A stretch of DNA of 40,020 bases. It comes from Actinomycetota bacterium (GTDB taxonomy: Bacteria > Actinomycetota > Actinomycetes > S36-B12 > UBA5976). Both the position numbers and the translations under genes were made by a program. Shown one piece after another: positions 1 to 9,167 of the stretch. Position 1 is the stretch's first letter; each line of letters starts with the position of its first letter. Under the pieces are notes generated by a model that ran no database searches, was not told the origin of the DNA, and worked only from the letters and a program-made list of their open reading frames with translations. The stretch is taken from contig RFTJ01000012.1 in NCBI GenBank assembly GCA_009923495.1, forward strand, positions 1-40,020, written 5' to 3'.

Positions 1-193
1 CCCTGCCGACATCGTATTGATTACACCAGGTGTTCGCCCTGCTGGAAGTGATGTAGGGGATCAAAAGCGTATTGCAACTCCCGAACAAGCACTTGCTGAT
101 GGCGCGAACTTATTGGTAATTGGTCGGCCAATCACGGGTGCTACCAACATCGGCGAAGCTGCTGCTGAAATTGCTGCAAGCATCAAGTCCTAA
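1..193 (+). CDS. pyrF: Orotidine 5'-phosphate decarboxylase, C-terminal part (window cuts the 5' end)
   Basis: The final step of UMP synthesis is decarboxylation of OMP to UMP. Only the last 63 residues are present, read in frame from base 2 to a TAA at 191-193. They contain the C-terminal phosphate-binding motifs of the family: [16 protein letters not shown], then the TPEQAL segment and LVIGRPIT, which grips the phosphate of OMP. In Streptomyces and Mycobacterium pyrF is followed by mihF and gmk; here gmk follows after only 39 bases. The family call rests on these motifs, and nothing can be said about the N-terminal catalytic residues, which lie outside the window. Confidence 0.9.
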   Translation, partial: PADIVLITPGVRPAGSDVGDQKRIATPEQALADGANLLVIGRPITGATNIGEAAAEIAASIKS

Positions 194-232
194 ACTGCTA
201 CTAACCTTGGGCTACAAGAAAGGACTAGATTA

Positions 233-778
233 ATGACAACTCAGTTGGTCGTCCTGTCTGGTCCAAGTGGCGTTGGTAAAAGTTCAGTCGTTCAAGCCGC
301 GTTAGCTCAACTCCCACAAACTTGGCTTTCTGTTTCGGTCACTACTCGCGCACCTCGACCAGGCGAAGTGCACGGTGTCAATTATCTCTACATCTCCAAT
401 GCCGAGTTTGATCAAATGTTGGCTGGTGACGAATTACTTGAGTGGGCAGAATTTGCTGGCAATCGCTACGGCACACCTCGCCAGCCCGTTCTAGAGCGAT
501 TATCGTCTGATATTCCGGTACTTCTGGAAATCGAAGTTCAGGGCGCTAAGCAAGTTCGAAAAAATATGCCCGAAGCAGTTTTAGTGTTTTTGGTGCCACC
601 TTCTTGGCAAGATTTGGAATCGCGGCTCGAAGGCCGGGGGACCGAAACCCCAGAACAAGTGGCTCTGCGCCTTGAAAAAGCCCAAGATGAGTTGGATTCT
701 GCCGATTTCTTTGACTATGTCATCACAAATGACGATGTCGCGCGGGCAGCCGACGAGTTGGTATCATTTCTAAAGTAG
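233..778 (+). CDS. gmk: Guanylate kinase
   Basis: Phosphorylates GMP to GDP with ATP in the cytoplasm, feeding GTP and (p)ppGpp pools. The 181-residue protein has the usual length for the family. It starts with a P-loop, GPSGVGKS at residues 10-17, followed by the GMP-binding segment [11 protein letters not shown] and a YLYI stretch, then the lid region with Arg-rich GRGTE. The ATG at 233 is preceded by an AAAGGA Shine-Dalgarno about eight bases upstream. It sits between pyrF and rpoZ as in other actinobacteria, but the integration host factor gene mihF that usually precedes it is missing. Confidence 0.97.
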   Translation: MTTQLVVLSGPSGVGKSSVVQAALAQLPQTWLSVSVTTRAPRPGEVHGVNYLYISNAEFDQMLAGDELLEWAEFAGNRYGTPRQPVLERLSSDIPVLLEIEVQGAKQVRKNMPEAVLVFLVPPSWQDLESRLEGRGTETPEQVALRLEKAQDELDSADFFDYVITNDDVARAADELVSFLK

Positions 779-801
779 TTTTAATCCCTGAAGGAGCCCC
801 C

Positions 802-1062
802 GTGTCCGCTGCCACTGCTGAAGGCATTACAAATCCACCAATTGACGACTTGCTTGAAGTCGCCGATTCGAAGTATGCCCTAGTTATATACGCAGCAAAG
901 CGTGCTCGTCAGATCAATGCTTACTACTCGCAGCTCGGTGAAGGTCTGCTTGAGTATGTTGGACCACTTGTTGAGGCGGGCAATCAGGAAAAGCCGTTGT
1001 CAATCGCCCTTCGTGAAATTAATGAAGGCAAATTGACTATCGAAGCCGAGACTGCGTCCTAA
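802..1062 (+). CDS. rpoZ: DNA-directed RNA polymerase omega subunit
   Basis: Small RNA polymerase subunit that wraps the C-terminus of beta' and helps its folding and assembly. The 86-residue length is typical of actinobacteria. The conserved core is recognisable: [17 protein letters not shown], then AAKRARQIN and, near the C-terminus, [15 protein letters not shown]. The GTG start at 802 is set by AAGGAG at 791-796. It lies 23 bases after gmk and 27 bases before coaBC, so the three are very probably co-transcribed, as in Streptomyces and Mycobacterium. Confidence 0.96.
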   Translation: MSAATAEGITNPPIDDLLEVADSKYALVIYAAKRARQINAYYSQLGEGLLEYVGPLVEAGNQEKPLSIALREINEGKLTIEAETAS

Positions 1063-1089
1063 ACTTCATCCCGACCATCGGGAGTTATC

Positions 1090-2319
1090 GTGGATAATCA
1101 ACAGCAACTCAAGATCGTTGTCGGTGTCGGTGGCGGCATTGCTGCATACAAAATTGCCGCGTTAGTTCGCCTACTCACCGAAGCTGGTCACACTGTTCAT
1201 GTCGTGCCAACTGCCGCATCTCTAAATTTCGTTGGCGCAGCTACTTGGGAGGCGCTATCTGGAAATCCTGTCATCACGGATTTGTGGGAGAGTGTTGCAA
1301 ATGTTCCGCATGTTCAGCTTGGTCAGCAAGCCGATTTAGTTATCGTTGCTCCTGCTACTGCCGACCTGCTGTCTCGAGCTAGTTCTGGATCAGCAAATGA
1401 TGTCTTAACAAATGTGCTGCTGACCGCGACTTGTCCCGTTGTATATGCCCCCGCGATGCACACGGAGATGTGGTTGAATCCAGCGACACAAACAAACGTT
1501 GCAACATTGCGGGCTCGTGGCGCTACGGTAATTGATCCAGCAGTTGGAAGACTAACTGGCAGTGATTCTGGCGTAGGTCGGTTGCCAGAGCTCGCAGATA
1601 TCACCACCATTGCGCTGGCGGTTGCCAGCAAGCAAACTCAAGATTTAAGTGGCAAGCGAATTGTGATTACTGCTGGAGGTACTCGTGAGTACTTAGATCC
1701 AGTGAGATTTATTAGCAATCGATCATCTGGCAAACAAGGAATTGCACTAGCAACTGCAGCCGTTAGTCGCGGTGCAAAAGTTACTTTAATTGCCGCAAAC
1801 ATTACCGAGCCTATTCCGTCCGGTGTCTCGGTGATCTCGGTTGAAACAGGTCGTGAATTGGCACATGAACTTTATGCGCAAAGTCGCATAGCCGATGTGG
1901 TCATTATGGCGGCTGCCATTTCTGACTTTGCTCCTGTCCAGACCAATCCAACAAAAATTAAAAAGCGGCCAGACCAAGAGTCGATCACCCTAGAGTTCAA
2001 TCAGACGCCAGACTTGCTACATTCACTTACACATCAACGCGATCATTCCGGAACACCTAAAGTTGTAGTTGGTTTTGCAGCTGAAACTGGTGACGAGACG
2101 GGCAGTGTGCTTGAGCATGCGCGAGCCAAACTCCTTAGTAAGGATTGCGATCTGCTGGTCGTCAACGAAGTAGGCCATGGTCTCGGGTTTGGCACACCCG
2201 AAAATCAGGTCACGATACTTAGTAAGAGCACTAGCGAAGAGATTGTGGTTCCTCGAGCACCTAAGCTGGAAATTGCTCACGCCATTCTTGATGCGTTAGT
2301 TGCCTACCAGCCACGCTGA
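1090..2319 (+). CDS. coaBC: Bifunctional phosphopantothenoylcysteine decarboxylase / phosphopantothenate-cysteine ligase
   Basis: Makes 4'-phosphopantetheine for coenzyme A in two steps: ligation of cysteine to phosphopantothenate (CoaB half) and FMN-dependent decarboxylation (CoaC half). Residues 1 to about 180 are the flavoprotein CoaC domain, with GVGGGIAAYK at the N-terminus, a VPHVQL segment carrying the probable catalytic His, and APAMHTEMW, where His124 stands in place of the Asn of the enterobacterial PAMN motif. The same PAMH form occurs in mycobacteria, so it is a lineage variant rather than a defect. CoaB starts near residue 185 (DLSGKRIVITAGGT) and has FISNRSSGKQG, KIKK and VGFAAETGD. 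The start is the GTG at 1090 with GGAG just upstream. Confidence 0.96.
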   Translation: MDNQQQLKIVVGVGGGIAAYKIAALVRLLTEAGHTVHVVPTAASLNFVGAATWEALSGNPVITDLWESVANVPHVQLGQQADLVIVAPATADLLSRASSGSANDVLTNVLLTATCPVVYAPAMHTEMWLNPATQTNVATLRARGATVIDPAVGRLTGSDSGVGRLPELADITTIALAVASKQTQDLSGKRIVITAGGTREYLDPVRFISNRSSGKQGIALATAAVSRGAKVTLIAANITEPIPSGVSVISVETGRELAHELYAQSRIADVVIMAAAISDFAPVQTNPTKIKKRPDQESITLEFNQTPDLLHSLTHQRDHSGTPKVVVGFAAETGDETGSVLEHARAKLLSKDCDLLVVNEVGHGLGFGTPENQVTILSKSTSEEIVVPRAPKLEIAHAILDALVAYQPR

Positions 2320-2326
2320 CTGCGTG

Positions 2327-2362
2327 TATCGGCGCGATTGTCGATTCTTACACCGATAAGAT
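2327..2362 (+). promoter_or_regulatory. Possible promoter/inverted repeat ahead of metK
   Basis: The 86 bases between coaBC and metK hold a six-base inverted repeat, TATCGG at 2327-2332 and CCGATA at 2353-2358. The right arm overlaps a -10-like TAAGAT at 2357-2362 (fits TANNNT). No good -35 box is visible at the right distance and no SAM riboswitch fold was recognised. A transcript from here would carry a leader of roughly 37 bases with an AAAGG ribosome-binding site at 2394-2398. Confidence 0.25.
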
Positions 2363-2405
2363 TGTGCCTCGTTGGACTTTTTGTCGAAATAGTAAAGGTA
2401 AGTAA

Positions 2406-3596
2406 ATGTCAGGTCGTCTTTTCACTTCCGAATCCGTTACTGAAGGCCATCCAGACAAGATGGCAGATCAAATCTCAGATGCCATTCTTGATGACTTGTT
2501 GAACCAAGACCCAACAAGTCGAGTTGCCGTAGAGACACTGCTTACCACGGGCCAAGTTCACGTGGCAGGTGAAGTCACCACTGAAGGCTATTGCGACGTA
2601 ATGAGTATTGTGCGCGAAGTGGTTAATTCGATTGGGTACGACTCGTCCACCAAAGGTTTTGATGGCAACTCTTGTGGAGTTTCAGTATCAATTGGCACGC
2701 AGTCACCAGATATTGCCCAAGGTGTTGACGATGCATTTGAAGAACGGGTTTCCGGATCTGCCGATCCGCTTGACCGACAAGGTGCAGGCGATCAAGGTCT
2801 GATGTTTGGCTACGCCTGCGACGACACCCCAGAATTGATGCCGCTACCAATTACCTTGGCGCACCGACTAGCGCAACGACTTACTGAGGTGCGAAAGTCA
2901 GGGGAGTTGGCCTACTTGCGACCAGATGGCAAAACTCAAGTCACTATTGAGTACGCCGAAAACCGCCCAGTTCGACTCGAAACAGTTGTCGTGTCCTCTC
3001 AGCACTCAGAGAATGTCGATCTAGATAAAACTCTGGTCCCAGAAATCCAGAAATTTGTTGTAGAGCCAATTTTGGCCGAGTTTGACTTAGCATCCGATGA
3101 CTATAAGTTACTGGTGAATCCAACTGGCAAGTTTGTCGTTGGCGGACCAATGGGCGATGCTGGCTTAACTGGTCGCAAAATCATCGTTGACACCTACGGT
3201 GGGATGGCTCGTCATGGTGGCGGCGCATTCTCGGGCAAGGATCCATCCAAAGTCGATCGCTCAGCTGCTTATGCCATGCGCTGGGTGGCTAAGAATGTAG
3301 TTGCGGCCGGCCTAGCTAAGCGCTGCGAGGTGCAAGTCGCCTACGCAATTGGCAAAGCCCAGCCAGTTGGAGTATTTGTCGAAACCTTTGGAACCGGAAC
3401 TGTTTCAGACGAGAAAATTCAGCAGGCCATTCACAAAGTATTTGATTTGCGTCCAGCTGCAATCATTGCTGATTTAGAACTTTTAAATACCGATGTCGTT
3501 AAGTATCGCCCAACATCAGCCTATGGACATTTTGGTCGTCCCGGCTTTACTTGGGAGCGCACCAATCGGGCAACAGAGTTATCCGCGGCGCTTTAA
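2406..3596 (+). CDS. metK: S-adenosylmethionine synthetase
   Basis: Makes S-adenosylmethionine from methionine and ATP, releasing phosphate and pyrophosphate; acts as a cytoplasmic tetramer. The 396-residue length is standard. The three family signatures are intact: the N-terminal [17 protein letters not shown] with His15 and Asp17, the central [12 protein letters not shown] hexapeptide region, and the P-loop-like [19 protein letters not shown]. The C-terminal [10 protein letters not shown] is also present. The ATG at 2406 has AAAGG about eight bases upstream. It follows coaBC and precedes priA in the usual actinobacterial order. Confidence 0.98.
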   Translation: MSGRLFTSESVTEGHPDKMADQISDAILDDLLNQDPTSRVAVETLLTTGQVHVAGEVTTEGYCDVMSIVREVVNSIGYDSSTKGFDGNSCGVSVSIGTQSPDIAQGVDDAFEERVSGSADPLDRQGAGDQGLMFGYACDDTPELMPLPITLAHRLAQRLTEVRKSGELAYLRPDGKTQVTIEYAENRPVRLETVVVSSQHSENVDLDKTLVPEIQKFVVEPILAEFDLASDDYKLLVNPTGKFVVGGPMGDAGLTGRKIIVDTYGGMARHGGGAFSGKDPSKVDRSAAYAMRWVAKNVVAAGLAKRCEVQVAYAIGKAQPVGVFVETFGTGTVSDEKIQQAIHKVFDLRPAAIIADLELLNTDVVKYRPTSAYGHFGRPGFTWERTNRATELSAAL

Positions 3597-3629
3597 CAAC
3601 TGTCGCAGCCATCTGACAGACTCAAGAAT

Positions 3630-5588
3630 GTGACCGAGTCAGAACTTAGTTTGTTTCCGACCCCGCGTAAACGGGTTAAGGCGGCGACTCCGCTAGCTGC
3701 CGAGTTACCGGTGGCCACAGTTCTGATAGACAACTCTTTGCCACACCTCGATCGATTATTTGACTATTCGGTTCCCGAAAAATTTTCGGAAAGTGCCCAG
3801 CCTGGTGTACGGGTGCGAGTCCGATTCGCTGGAAAACTGGTCGACGGCTTTTTGATTGAGCGATTGGCCGAGTCAGATCATCCTGGGACTTTACTTCCGC
3901 TGTCGGTGGTTTCTGATGAGCAGGTTCTGACTCCAAAACTCTTTGACTTAGTAACCCAAGTTGCGCAGCGAAATGCTGGCGTGCGTTGGGATGTGGTACG
4001 TAGCGCCATCCCGCACCGCCATGCCCGAGCCGAAGCCCAGGTTGGTCAAGTGGCTGATTCCTACCCAAATCCAGCGACCGAATTACTTAATCAGTATTCA
4101 GGTGGGCAGGCATTGTTAACGCGCACAGTTGCTCGCCAAGCACCACGGGCAGTCATGCCTACAGGAGCAGATGATCCTGCCAAAATCCTCACTGAATACG
4201 CACTTACTGTCGCAAACAGCAATCAAGGCATCATCATTTTGGTGCCTGACCGGACAGCTCTTGATCGTGTAGTCGCCATACTTCAAAGTGCTGGCTGCCA
4301 ACTCGAATCACTGGCAGTAATTTCAGCCGACGATGGTCCAGAACTTAGATATCGAAACTGGCTTCGGGCACTTAGGGGTCAAGCACGCATTGTCGTTGGG
4401 ACGAGATCTGCGGTATTCACGCCAGTACCTAACTTGGCAGCAATCTGTATTTGGGACGACTGGAATGAAACCTTTTTAGAGCCACACGCTCCTTATTGGC
4501 ACACTCGCGAAGTTGCAGTGCTCAGAAGTCAGCTGGAAGAGACCGCTCTCTTGGTACTGGGTAGCTCGCCTTCAATAGATGCAGTCGCTCTCATGCCCTG
4601 GTTAGCAGCAGTAAGTCGGCCGGCCGAACAGGCTCGTAAAAGCATGGCTCGAGTGCGCAGTGCCTTAGAAGAGCCATACGCCATGCAGGCAGCAGTACGG
4701 ATTCCGGAACTCGCATTCAAAGTCATCGCTACCGCAGTCAAACTAGGGCCAGTCCTGATTTCAGTACCGCGTGCCGGTTACGCACCTCGCCTGGCCTGCC
4801 AAAAATGTCGCACCCTTGCAATTTGTCGAGAATGCAGCGGGCCTTTAGTGCAAACGGGGCGCTCAAGCGCACCTACCTGTCGACTCTGTGGGCATCTTGA
4901 TCCAACATGGCAGTGCATAAAGTGTTCCCTAACGGAACTCAGGGCAACGGTAATTGGCAGCACGCGCACTGCTGAAGAGTTAGGTCGAGCATTTCCTGGC
5001 GTCCCTGTTCGCTCTTCATCGGCTGATCACATAGTTCGTCGAATCGATAGCCGGCCGAGCATCATTGTTGCCACGCCCGGAGCTGCTCCAATTGCCGAGT
5101 CTGGATATCAAGCAGCAGTTCTCCTCGATGGCAACTCCATGCTGGCTCGACCAGATTTACGGGCAAGCGAAGATACTTTTGCTAAGTGGATGGAATGCGC
5201 CTCATTAGTTCGTGCCGAAGGTGAAATTGTCGTTGTTGCGGACGCTGCACATCCTGCTGTTCAAGGATTGATTCGCCACGACCCACTTGGATTTGCCACC
5301 CGCGAATTGAGCGAGCGAGCTGCAGTCGCCCTTGCGCCTGCAGTACGGCTTGCTGTCTTAACTGGTACCCAGGCAGATATTGATGATCTAATGGCGCTTA
5401 CCGAGCTTCCGGCTCAAGTCCAGACGCGCGGACCAGTGCCTACGCCAACTGGAGTGCGCCTACTCCTTTCTATTGATCGAGCACACGGGCTCGACTTAGC
5501 CTGTGCACTCAAGGATGCTTCAGCAGTTCGTAGTGCCCGTAAGCGCGGAGAGCCTGTGAACATCAGATTTGATCCGTACGATCTTTAG
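3630..5588 (+). CDS. priA: Probable primosomal protein N' (PriA-like, helicase motifs lost)
   Basis: PriA reloads the replisome at stalled forks. The order of regions fits PriA: an N-terminal DNA-binding domain (about residues 25-105), a helicase-like core, and a zinc-binding block with eight Cys in four C-x2-C pairs between about residues 390 and 432 (CQKC, CREC, CRLC, CIKC). The ATPase motifs are gone. Where Walker A should stand the protein reads RAVMPTGADDPAKIL (about 173-187) with no GKT, and the DEAH box position reads WDDWNE (about 274-279). Loss of these motifs is known for actinobacterial PriA, which is thought to act without helicase activity. The reading frame is intact at 652 residues, so this is not a pseudogene. 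The GTG at 3630 has no obvious Shine-Dalgarno. Confidence 0.9.
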   Translation: MTESELSLFPTPRKRVKAATPLAAELPVATVLIDNSLPHLDRLFDYSVPEKFSESAQPGVRVRVRFAGKLVDGFLIERLAESDHPGTLLPLSVVSDEQVLTPKLFDLVTQVAQRNAGVRWDVVRSAIPHRHARAEAQVGQVADSYPNPATELLNQYSGGQALLTRTVARQAPRAVMPTGADDPAKILTEYALTVANSNQGIIILVPDRTALDRVVAILQSAGCQLESLAVISADDGPELRYRNWLRALRGQARIVVGTRSAVFTPVPNLAAICIWDDWNETFLEPHAPYWHTREVAVLRSQLEETALLVLGSSPSIDAVALMPWLAAVSRPAEQARKSMARVRSALEEPYAMQAAVRIPELAFKVIATAVKLGPVLISVPRAGYAPRLACQKCRTLAICRECSGPLVQTGRSSAPTCRLCGHLDPTWQCIKCSLTELRATVIGSTRTAEELGRAFPGVPVRSSSADHIVRRIDSRPSIIVATPGAAPIAESGYQAAVLLDGNSMLARPDLRASEDTFAKWMECASLVRAEGEIVVVADAAHPAVQGLIRHDPLGFATRELSERAAVALAPAVRLAVLTGTQADIDDLMALTELPAQVQTRGPVPTPTGVRLLLSIDRAHGLDLACALKDASAVRSARKRGEPVNIRFDPYDL

Positions 5589-5592
5589 TGCC

Positions 5593-5612
5593 GTCGCATA
5601 AATCTTGGCGAC
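5593..5612 (+). terminator. Short hairpin after priA
   Basis: GTCGC at 5593-5597 is perfectly complementary to GCGAC at 5608-5612, with a ten-base loop, starting four bases after the priA stop codon. No T-tract follows. It could be a weak intrinsic terminator of the U-less kind described for actinobacteria, or chance; the stem is only five pairs long. Confidence 0.25.
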
Positions 5613-5648
5613 ATTAGACTTAACTAACTGCGGTAATCAGGAGGAAGC

Positions 5649-6191
5649 ATGGGAGTTCAGGAAATACGACTCTTGGGTGACCCAATTCTCGCCACGCCAG
5701 CTTTAGAAGTTAAAACTTTTGACAAAGAGTTACGCAATTTGATTGCTGATTTAACTAGCACCATGCTCGAAGCTGGTGGGGCTGGCCTAGCCGCGCCACA
5801 AATTGGCGTGTCGCTTCGAGTGTTTACCTACGATGTGGATGATGTGATTGGCCACCTGATCAATCCAGTACTAACACTTTCCAAAGAGACACAGGATGGC
5901 GAGGAGGGCTGCCTTTCTATCCCAGGCCTAGCCTTCGACTGCATTCGCGCTGAGCATGTAATCGCACATGGTTTCAATATGCACGGTGAACCAGTCGTAA
6001 TTGAAGGAAGTGACTTGCTGGCTAGGTGTCTGCAACATGAAACTGACCATCTTGATGGCATTGTTTTTATTGATCGACTTGATGAACAAACTCGCAAAGA
6101 AGCCATGAAAGCAATCCGGGAAACTGATTGGTTCGGACAAGCGCCGCAAATAAAACTGAGCCCACATCCACTGACAAACGGACTGCTGTAA
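5649..6191 (+). CDS. def: Peptide deformylase
   Basis: Removes the formyl group from the N-terminal formyl-Met of new proteins; a ribosome-associated metalloenzyme. All three family motifs are present: GAGLAAPQIG (about 44-53), EEGCLS with the metal ligand Cys88, and QHETDHLDG with ligands His130 and His134 and catalytic Glu131. The length of 180 residues is normal. The ATG at 5649 follows a strong AGGAGGA Shine-Dalgarno at about 5640. The next gene, fmt, adds the formyl group that this enzyme removes, so the pair controls both ends of N-formylation. Confidence 0.97.
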   Translation: MGVQEIRLLGDPILATPALEVKTFDKELRNLIADLTSTMLEAGGAGLAAPQIGVSLRVFTYDVDDVIGHLINPVLTLSKETQDGEEGCLSIPGLAFDCIRAEHVIAHGFNMHGEPVVIEGSDLLARCLQHETDHLDGIVFIDRLDEQTRKEAMKAIRETDWFGQAPQIKLSPHPLTNGLL

Positions 6192-6193
6192 CT

Positions 6194-7099
6194 GTGCGCA
6201 TCGCTTTTGCTGGGACTCCCGAAATTGCTGTTCCGATTCTTACTGCCTTGACTGAAGCGGGCCATGAGCTCGCCTTTGTGCTTACGCGCCCAGATGCACC
6301 GGCCGGCAGGGGACGAGTGCTCACAGAAAGTGCTGTTGCCGCCAAAAGTCGCGAACTTGAACTTCGCTGCTACAAAACTACTGATTTGACCTCCTTGACC
6401 GAGCAAATTAAAGAAGTTGAATGCGTTGTTGTGGTTGCTTTTGGTGCGCTGATTCCACAAACTCTTCTCGGGTTGCCAAAACATGGCTGGATAAATCTTC
6501 ATTTCTCTTTGCTTCCACAGTGGCGAGGCGCAGCCCCCGTACAACACGCAATCAAGTCTGGTGACGACGTTACCGGTGTAACCGCCTTTCAAATTGATTC
6601 CGGCTTAGATACCGGACCAATCCTTAGTTCGTTAGCCACAAATATTAAGCCGGATGAGACAGCCGGTGAATTGCTGGATCGTCTTGCCCTTGAAGGCACA
6701 GGATTAATCAACTCAACTTTGGCTGGGTTAGCCCAGGGCAAGCTATTTCCGGTTACGCAGAGTTCAGTGGGAGTATCACTTGCGCCGAAAATTACTAAGG
6801 AAGATGCCCGCATTGATTGGCAAATGCCAGCATTGGCAATTGAGCGACACATTCGTTCGGTAACTCCAACACCAGGCGCATGGACTGAATTTGCCGATGA
6901 ACGAATTCGCATTTTCCCGGTTAATTTAGCACCTGAAATAACTCACTTATCGCCTGGCCAAATAGTCTCAAGCGATGGTTTGGTGCTCGTTGGAACTGGT
7001 AGCCATGCAATCGCGCTCCAGCAAGTTCAGCAGGCTGGGCGAACTGCAGTTTCGGCTATGCAGTGGTTTAGCAATCAGTCTGGTGATTTCTTTTCATGA
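6194..7099 (+). CDS. fmt: Methionyl-tRNA formyltransferase
   Basis: Transfers a formyl group from 10-formyltetrahydrofolate to Met-tRNAfMet for initiation. I take the GTG at 6194, two bases after the def stop, because the protein then begins VRIAFAGTPEIAVP, the normal N-terminus. The frame stays open further upstream to 6128, but those extra 22 residues lie inside def and match nothing. The 301-residue protein has the folate-binding and catalytic stretch NLHFSLLPQWRGAAPVQ with its Asn and His, and then DSGLDTGPIL with the catalytic Asp. The C-terminal tRNA-binding domain runs from about residue 205. Its TGA overlaps the rsmB ATG (ATGA), indicating translational coupling. Confidence 0.96.
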   Translation: MRIAFAGTPEIAVPILTALTEAGHELAFVLTRPDAPAGRGRVLTESAVAAKSRELELRCYKTTDLTSLTEQIKEVECVVVVAFGALIPQTLLGLPKHGWINLHFSLLPQWRGAAPVQHAIKSGDDVTGVTAFQIDSGLDTGPILSSLATNIKPDETAGELLDRLALEGTGLINSTLAGLAQGKLFPVTQSSVGVSLAPKITKEDARIDWQMPALAIERHIRSVTPTPGAWTEFADERIRIFPVNLAPEITHLSPGQIVSSDGLVLVGTGSHAIALQQVQQAGRTAVSAMQWFSNQSGDFFS

Positions 7100-8463
7100 C
7101 CACTGCTGCCCGAAAAGTTGCCTATTCGGTAATACATTCAGTCCATGTTGCTGACGCATATGCAAATTTGATGCTCCCTACAGCCTGCAGTAATGCAAAC
7201 CTGACCACTAGAGATGCAGCTTTTGCCACTGAACTTACCTATGGCACATTGCGCCGACAAGGAAGTCTGGACGCAGTTATCAAAGCATGTGCTGATCGAG
7301 ATAATTTAGATTCAGAGGTGCTCGACGTTTTACGTTTAGGCGCGTATCAACTACTTTTCCTACGAACGCCAGTACATGCTGCGATAAACGAAGCCGTCTC
7401 GTTGGCAAATGCCGAAGTTGGCCGCAGTGTTACCGGTTTTGTCAACGCAGTACTGCGCCGAATTTCCGAGAAAACCTGGCAGCAGTGGTGCACAGAGTTG
7501 ACCACGGGAATACCTGACGTGGAGCGACTTGCCATTGAGTACTCGTATCCTGTTTGGGTAATCAGAGCGCTAGCAGATGCCTATGAGTGTGATGCAAGGA
7601 GCATCGTGCCAATTTTGGCCACTGGCAATGAGCCAGCAAACATTACGCTGGTCGCAAGACCTGGACAAGCAACGCTAGCGGAGTTACTCGAACTGCCGCA
7701 TGTAGTTGCCGGTAATTGGTCGCCGATTGCCGCGACTTTGGTTCGAGCAACGGATATTGAGAACCCATGGTCGTCGAATCCAGGCGATTTGTTTTTAGTG
7801 CAAACAAATAGAGTTGGGGTCCAAGACGAGGGTAGCCAACTTGTGGCCCTCGCGCTTGCTCAAGTACCGATTGACGGAGCCGAAAGCAACTGGCTGGATA
7901 TGTGTTCTGGCCCAGGCGGTAAGGCAGCAATTTTGGCTGGCTTAGCTGCTGAACAAGGAATTCACTTCACAGCGTTAGAGCCGAACGAGTCCCGAGCAAA
8001 TTTAGTTAAAAATGCCCTGTGGAATGCACCAGGCAACCCAAAAGTAGTAGTTACTGATGCTCGGGAATTCAACCCCGATCTTGAATTCGATCGGATTCTG
8101 GTCGATGCGCCATGTACTGGACTGGGTGCACTGCGTCGAAGACCTGAAAGTCGCTGGCGTAAACAGCCCAGCGACATCGGCCCACTCACGCAATTGCAAA
8201 GAGAATTACTAGCTCAGGCAGCCAAACTAGTTCGCGTCGGTGGACTGATTGCATATGCAACCTGCTCTCCGCATATTTCCGAAACAGATTTAGTCATTGC
8301 TGCTTTCTTACGAGAACATTCAAACTTTGCCGAAATTGACCTGGCTCCAGTTTTGCCCAGACTTAAATTGCCCAGTGGCACCAAAAAATTGCGACTGCGA
8401 CCAGATGTTCATGGCACTGATGGCATGTATCTAACTATTCTGACCCGCACGGCAACTGCTTAA
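7096..8463 (+). CDS. rsmB: 16S rRNA m5C967 methyltransferase
   Basis: SAM-dependent methyltransferase that places 5-methylcytosine at position 967 (E. coli numbering) of 16S rRNA. Residues 1 to about 140 form the NusB-like RNA-binding domain (ATELTYGTLRRQGSLD, then RLGAYQLLFL). The methyltransferase domain has the SAM-binding motif MCSGPGGKAAIL, the motif IV DAPCTGLGALRRRPE with Cys340, and the motif VI ATCSPH with the catalytic nucleophile Cys390. The 455-residue length is slightly above the E. coli protein. It overlaps fmt by four bases. The same fmt-rsmB-rpe order is found in mycobacteria. Confidence 0.96.
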   Translation: MTTAARKVAYSVIHSVHVADAYANLMLPTACSNANLTTRDAAFATELTYGTLRRQGSLDAVIKACADRDNLDSEVLDVLRLGAYQLLFLRTPVHAAINEAVSLANAEVGRSVTGFVNAVLRRISEKTWQQWCTELTTGIPDVERLAIEYSYPVWVIRALADAYECDARSIVPILATGNEPANITLVARPGQATLAELLELPHVVAGNWSPIAATLVRATDIENPWSSNPGDLFLVQTNRVGVQDEGSQLVALALAQVPIDGAESNWLDMCSGPGGKAAILAGLAAEQGIHFTALEPNESRANLVKNALWNAPGNPKVVVTDAREFNPDLEFDRILVDAPCTGLGALRRRPESRWRKQPSDIGPLTQLQRELLAQAAKLVRVGGLIAYATCSPHISETDLVIAAFLREHSNFAEIDLAPVLPRLKLPSGTKKLRLRPDVHGTDGMYLTILTRTATA

Positions 8464-8468
8464 TCCCG

Positions 8469-8474
8469 TAAACT
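8469..8474 (+). promoter_or_regulatory. -10 element for leaderless rpe
   Basis: TAAACT fits the actinobacterial -10 pattern TANNNT and is followed by exactly six bases before the GTG of rpe at 8481, placing the transcription start on the first base of the start codon. There is no Shine-Dalgarno in the 17-base gap after rsmB. No convincing -35 box is seen. Readthrough from rsmB is also possible. Confidence 0.55.
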
Positions 8475-8480
8475 GCCTAT

Positions 8481-9167
8481 GTGGGTTTACGGATTTCGCC
8501 AAGCATTCTTTCTGCAGACTTTGGCCAATTGACCGCCGAGTGCGCGCGCGTGGCAGCAGTAGCCGACTGGATTCACGTCGATGTTATGGATAACCATTTT
8601 GTACCTAATCTGACGCTTGGTTTGCCGGTCGTTGAGTCGCTAGTCAAGACAGTTACCACACCGATTGACTGCCACCTAATGATTGCCGACCCTGATCGAT
8701 GGGCGCCAGGCTATGCCGAGGTTGGAGCGGGCAGCGTCACCTTTCACATCGAAGCGGCAAAATCTCCTAAGCAGATTGCGAGCGACATTAGAGCTCAAGG
8801 CGCTCGCGTAGGCATTGCACTCAAGCCCGGAACTGCACTTGAAGAATATGTTGATTTGCTGCCACACATTGACATGCTGTTAATCATGACCGTTGAGCCA
8901 GGCTTTGGTGGACAGTCATTCATGGCTGACCAAATGAGCAAAGTGCGAATGGCCCGCGAACTCATCAAGGCAGGCGATTTATCCGTTTGGATTCAAGTCG
9001 ATGGTGGAGTTTCGGCGGCAACCATTCAAGAATGTGCTGATGCCGGAGCCGACACTTTTGTTGCCGGATCTGCCGTCTATCAAAGTGCCGATCCAGCGTC
9101 GGTAGTTTCAACGCTAAGGGAGTTAGCAACTGCTGCCACAAATACTTCATGGTGGTGCGCACACTAA
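8481..9167 (+). CDS. rpe: Ribulose-phosphate 3-epimerase
   Basis: Interconverts ribulose 5-phosphate and xylulose 5-phosphate in the pentose phosphate pathway. A TIM-barrel protein of 228 residues with the family motifs [45 protein letters not shown] and VDGGVS; the catalytic Asp pair lies in the HVDVMD and VDGG segments. The GTG at 8481 has no Shine-Dalgarno and appears to be read from a leaderless transcript. The TAA stop shares one base with the ribD ATG. The product ribulose 5-phosphate is a precursor of the riboflavin pathway encoded just downstream, so the placement makes metabolic sense. Confidence 0.97.
   Translation: MGLRISPSILSADFGQLTAECARVAAVADWIHVDVMDNHFVPNLTLGLPVVESLVKTVTTPIDCHLMIADPDRWAPGYAEVGAGSVTFHIEAAKSPKQIASDIRAQGARVGIALKPGTALEEYVDLLPHIDMLLIMTVEPGFGGQSFMADQMSKVRMARELIKAGDLSVWIQVDGGVSAATIQECADAGADTFVAGSAVYQSADPASVVSTLRELATAATNTSWWCAH

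Noticed and set aside
1447-1470. CoaBC active site damaged (His124 for Asn)
   Set aside because: The PAMHTEMW form is the normal one in actinobacteria such as mycobacteria.
3630-5588. priA as a pseudogene
   Set aside because: Motif loss is limited to the ATPase sites, the frame is open over 652 codons, and the same loss is known in other actinobacteria.
6128-6193. Upstream extension of fmt
   Set aside because: The extra 22 codons overlap def and match nothing; the family N-terminus begins at the GTG at 6194.
5828-6592. 254-residue minus-strand frame across def and fmt
   Set aside because: It lies antisense to two certain genes, is Ser/Cys-rich like other shadow frames, and shows no recognisable motif.
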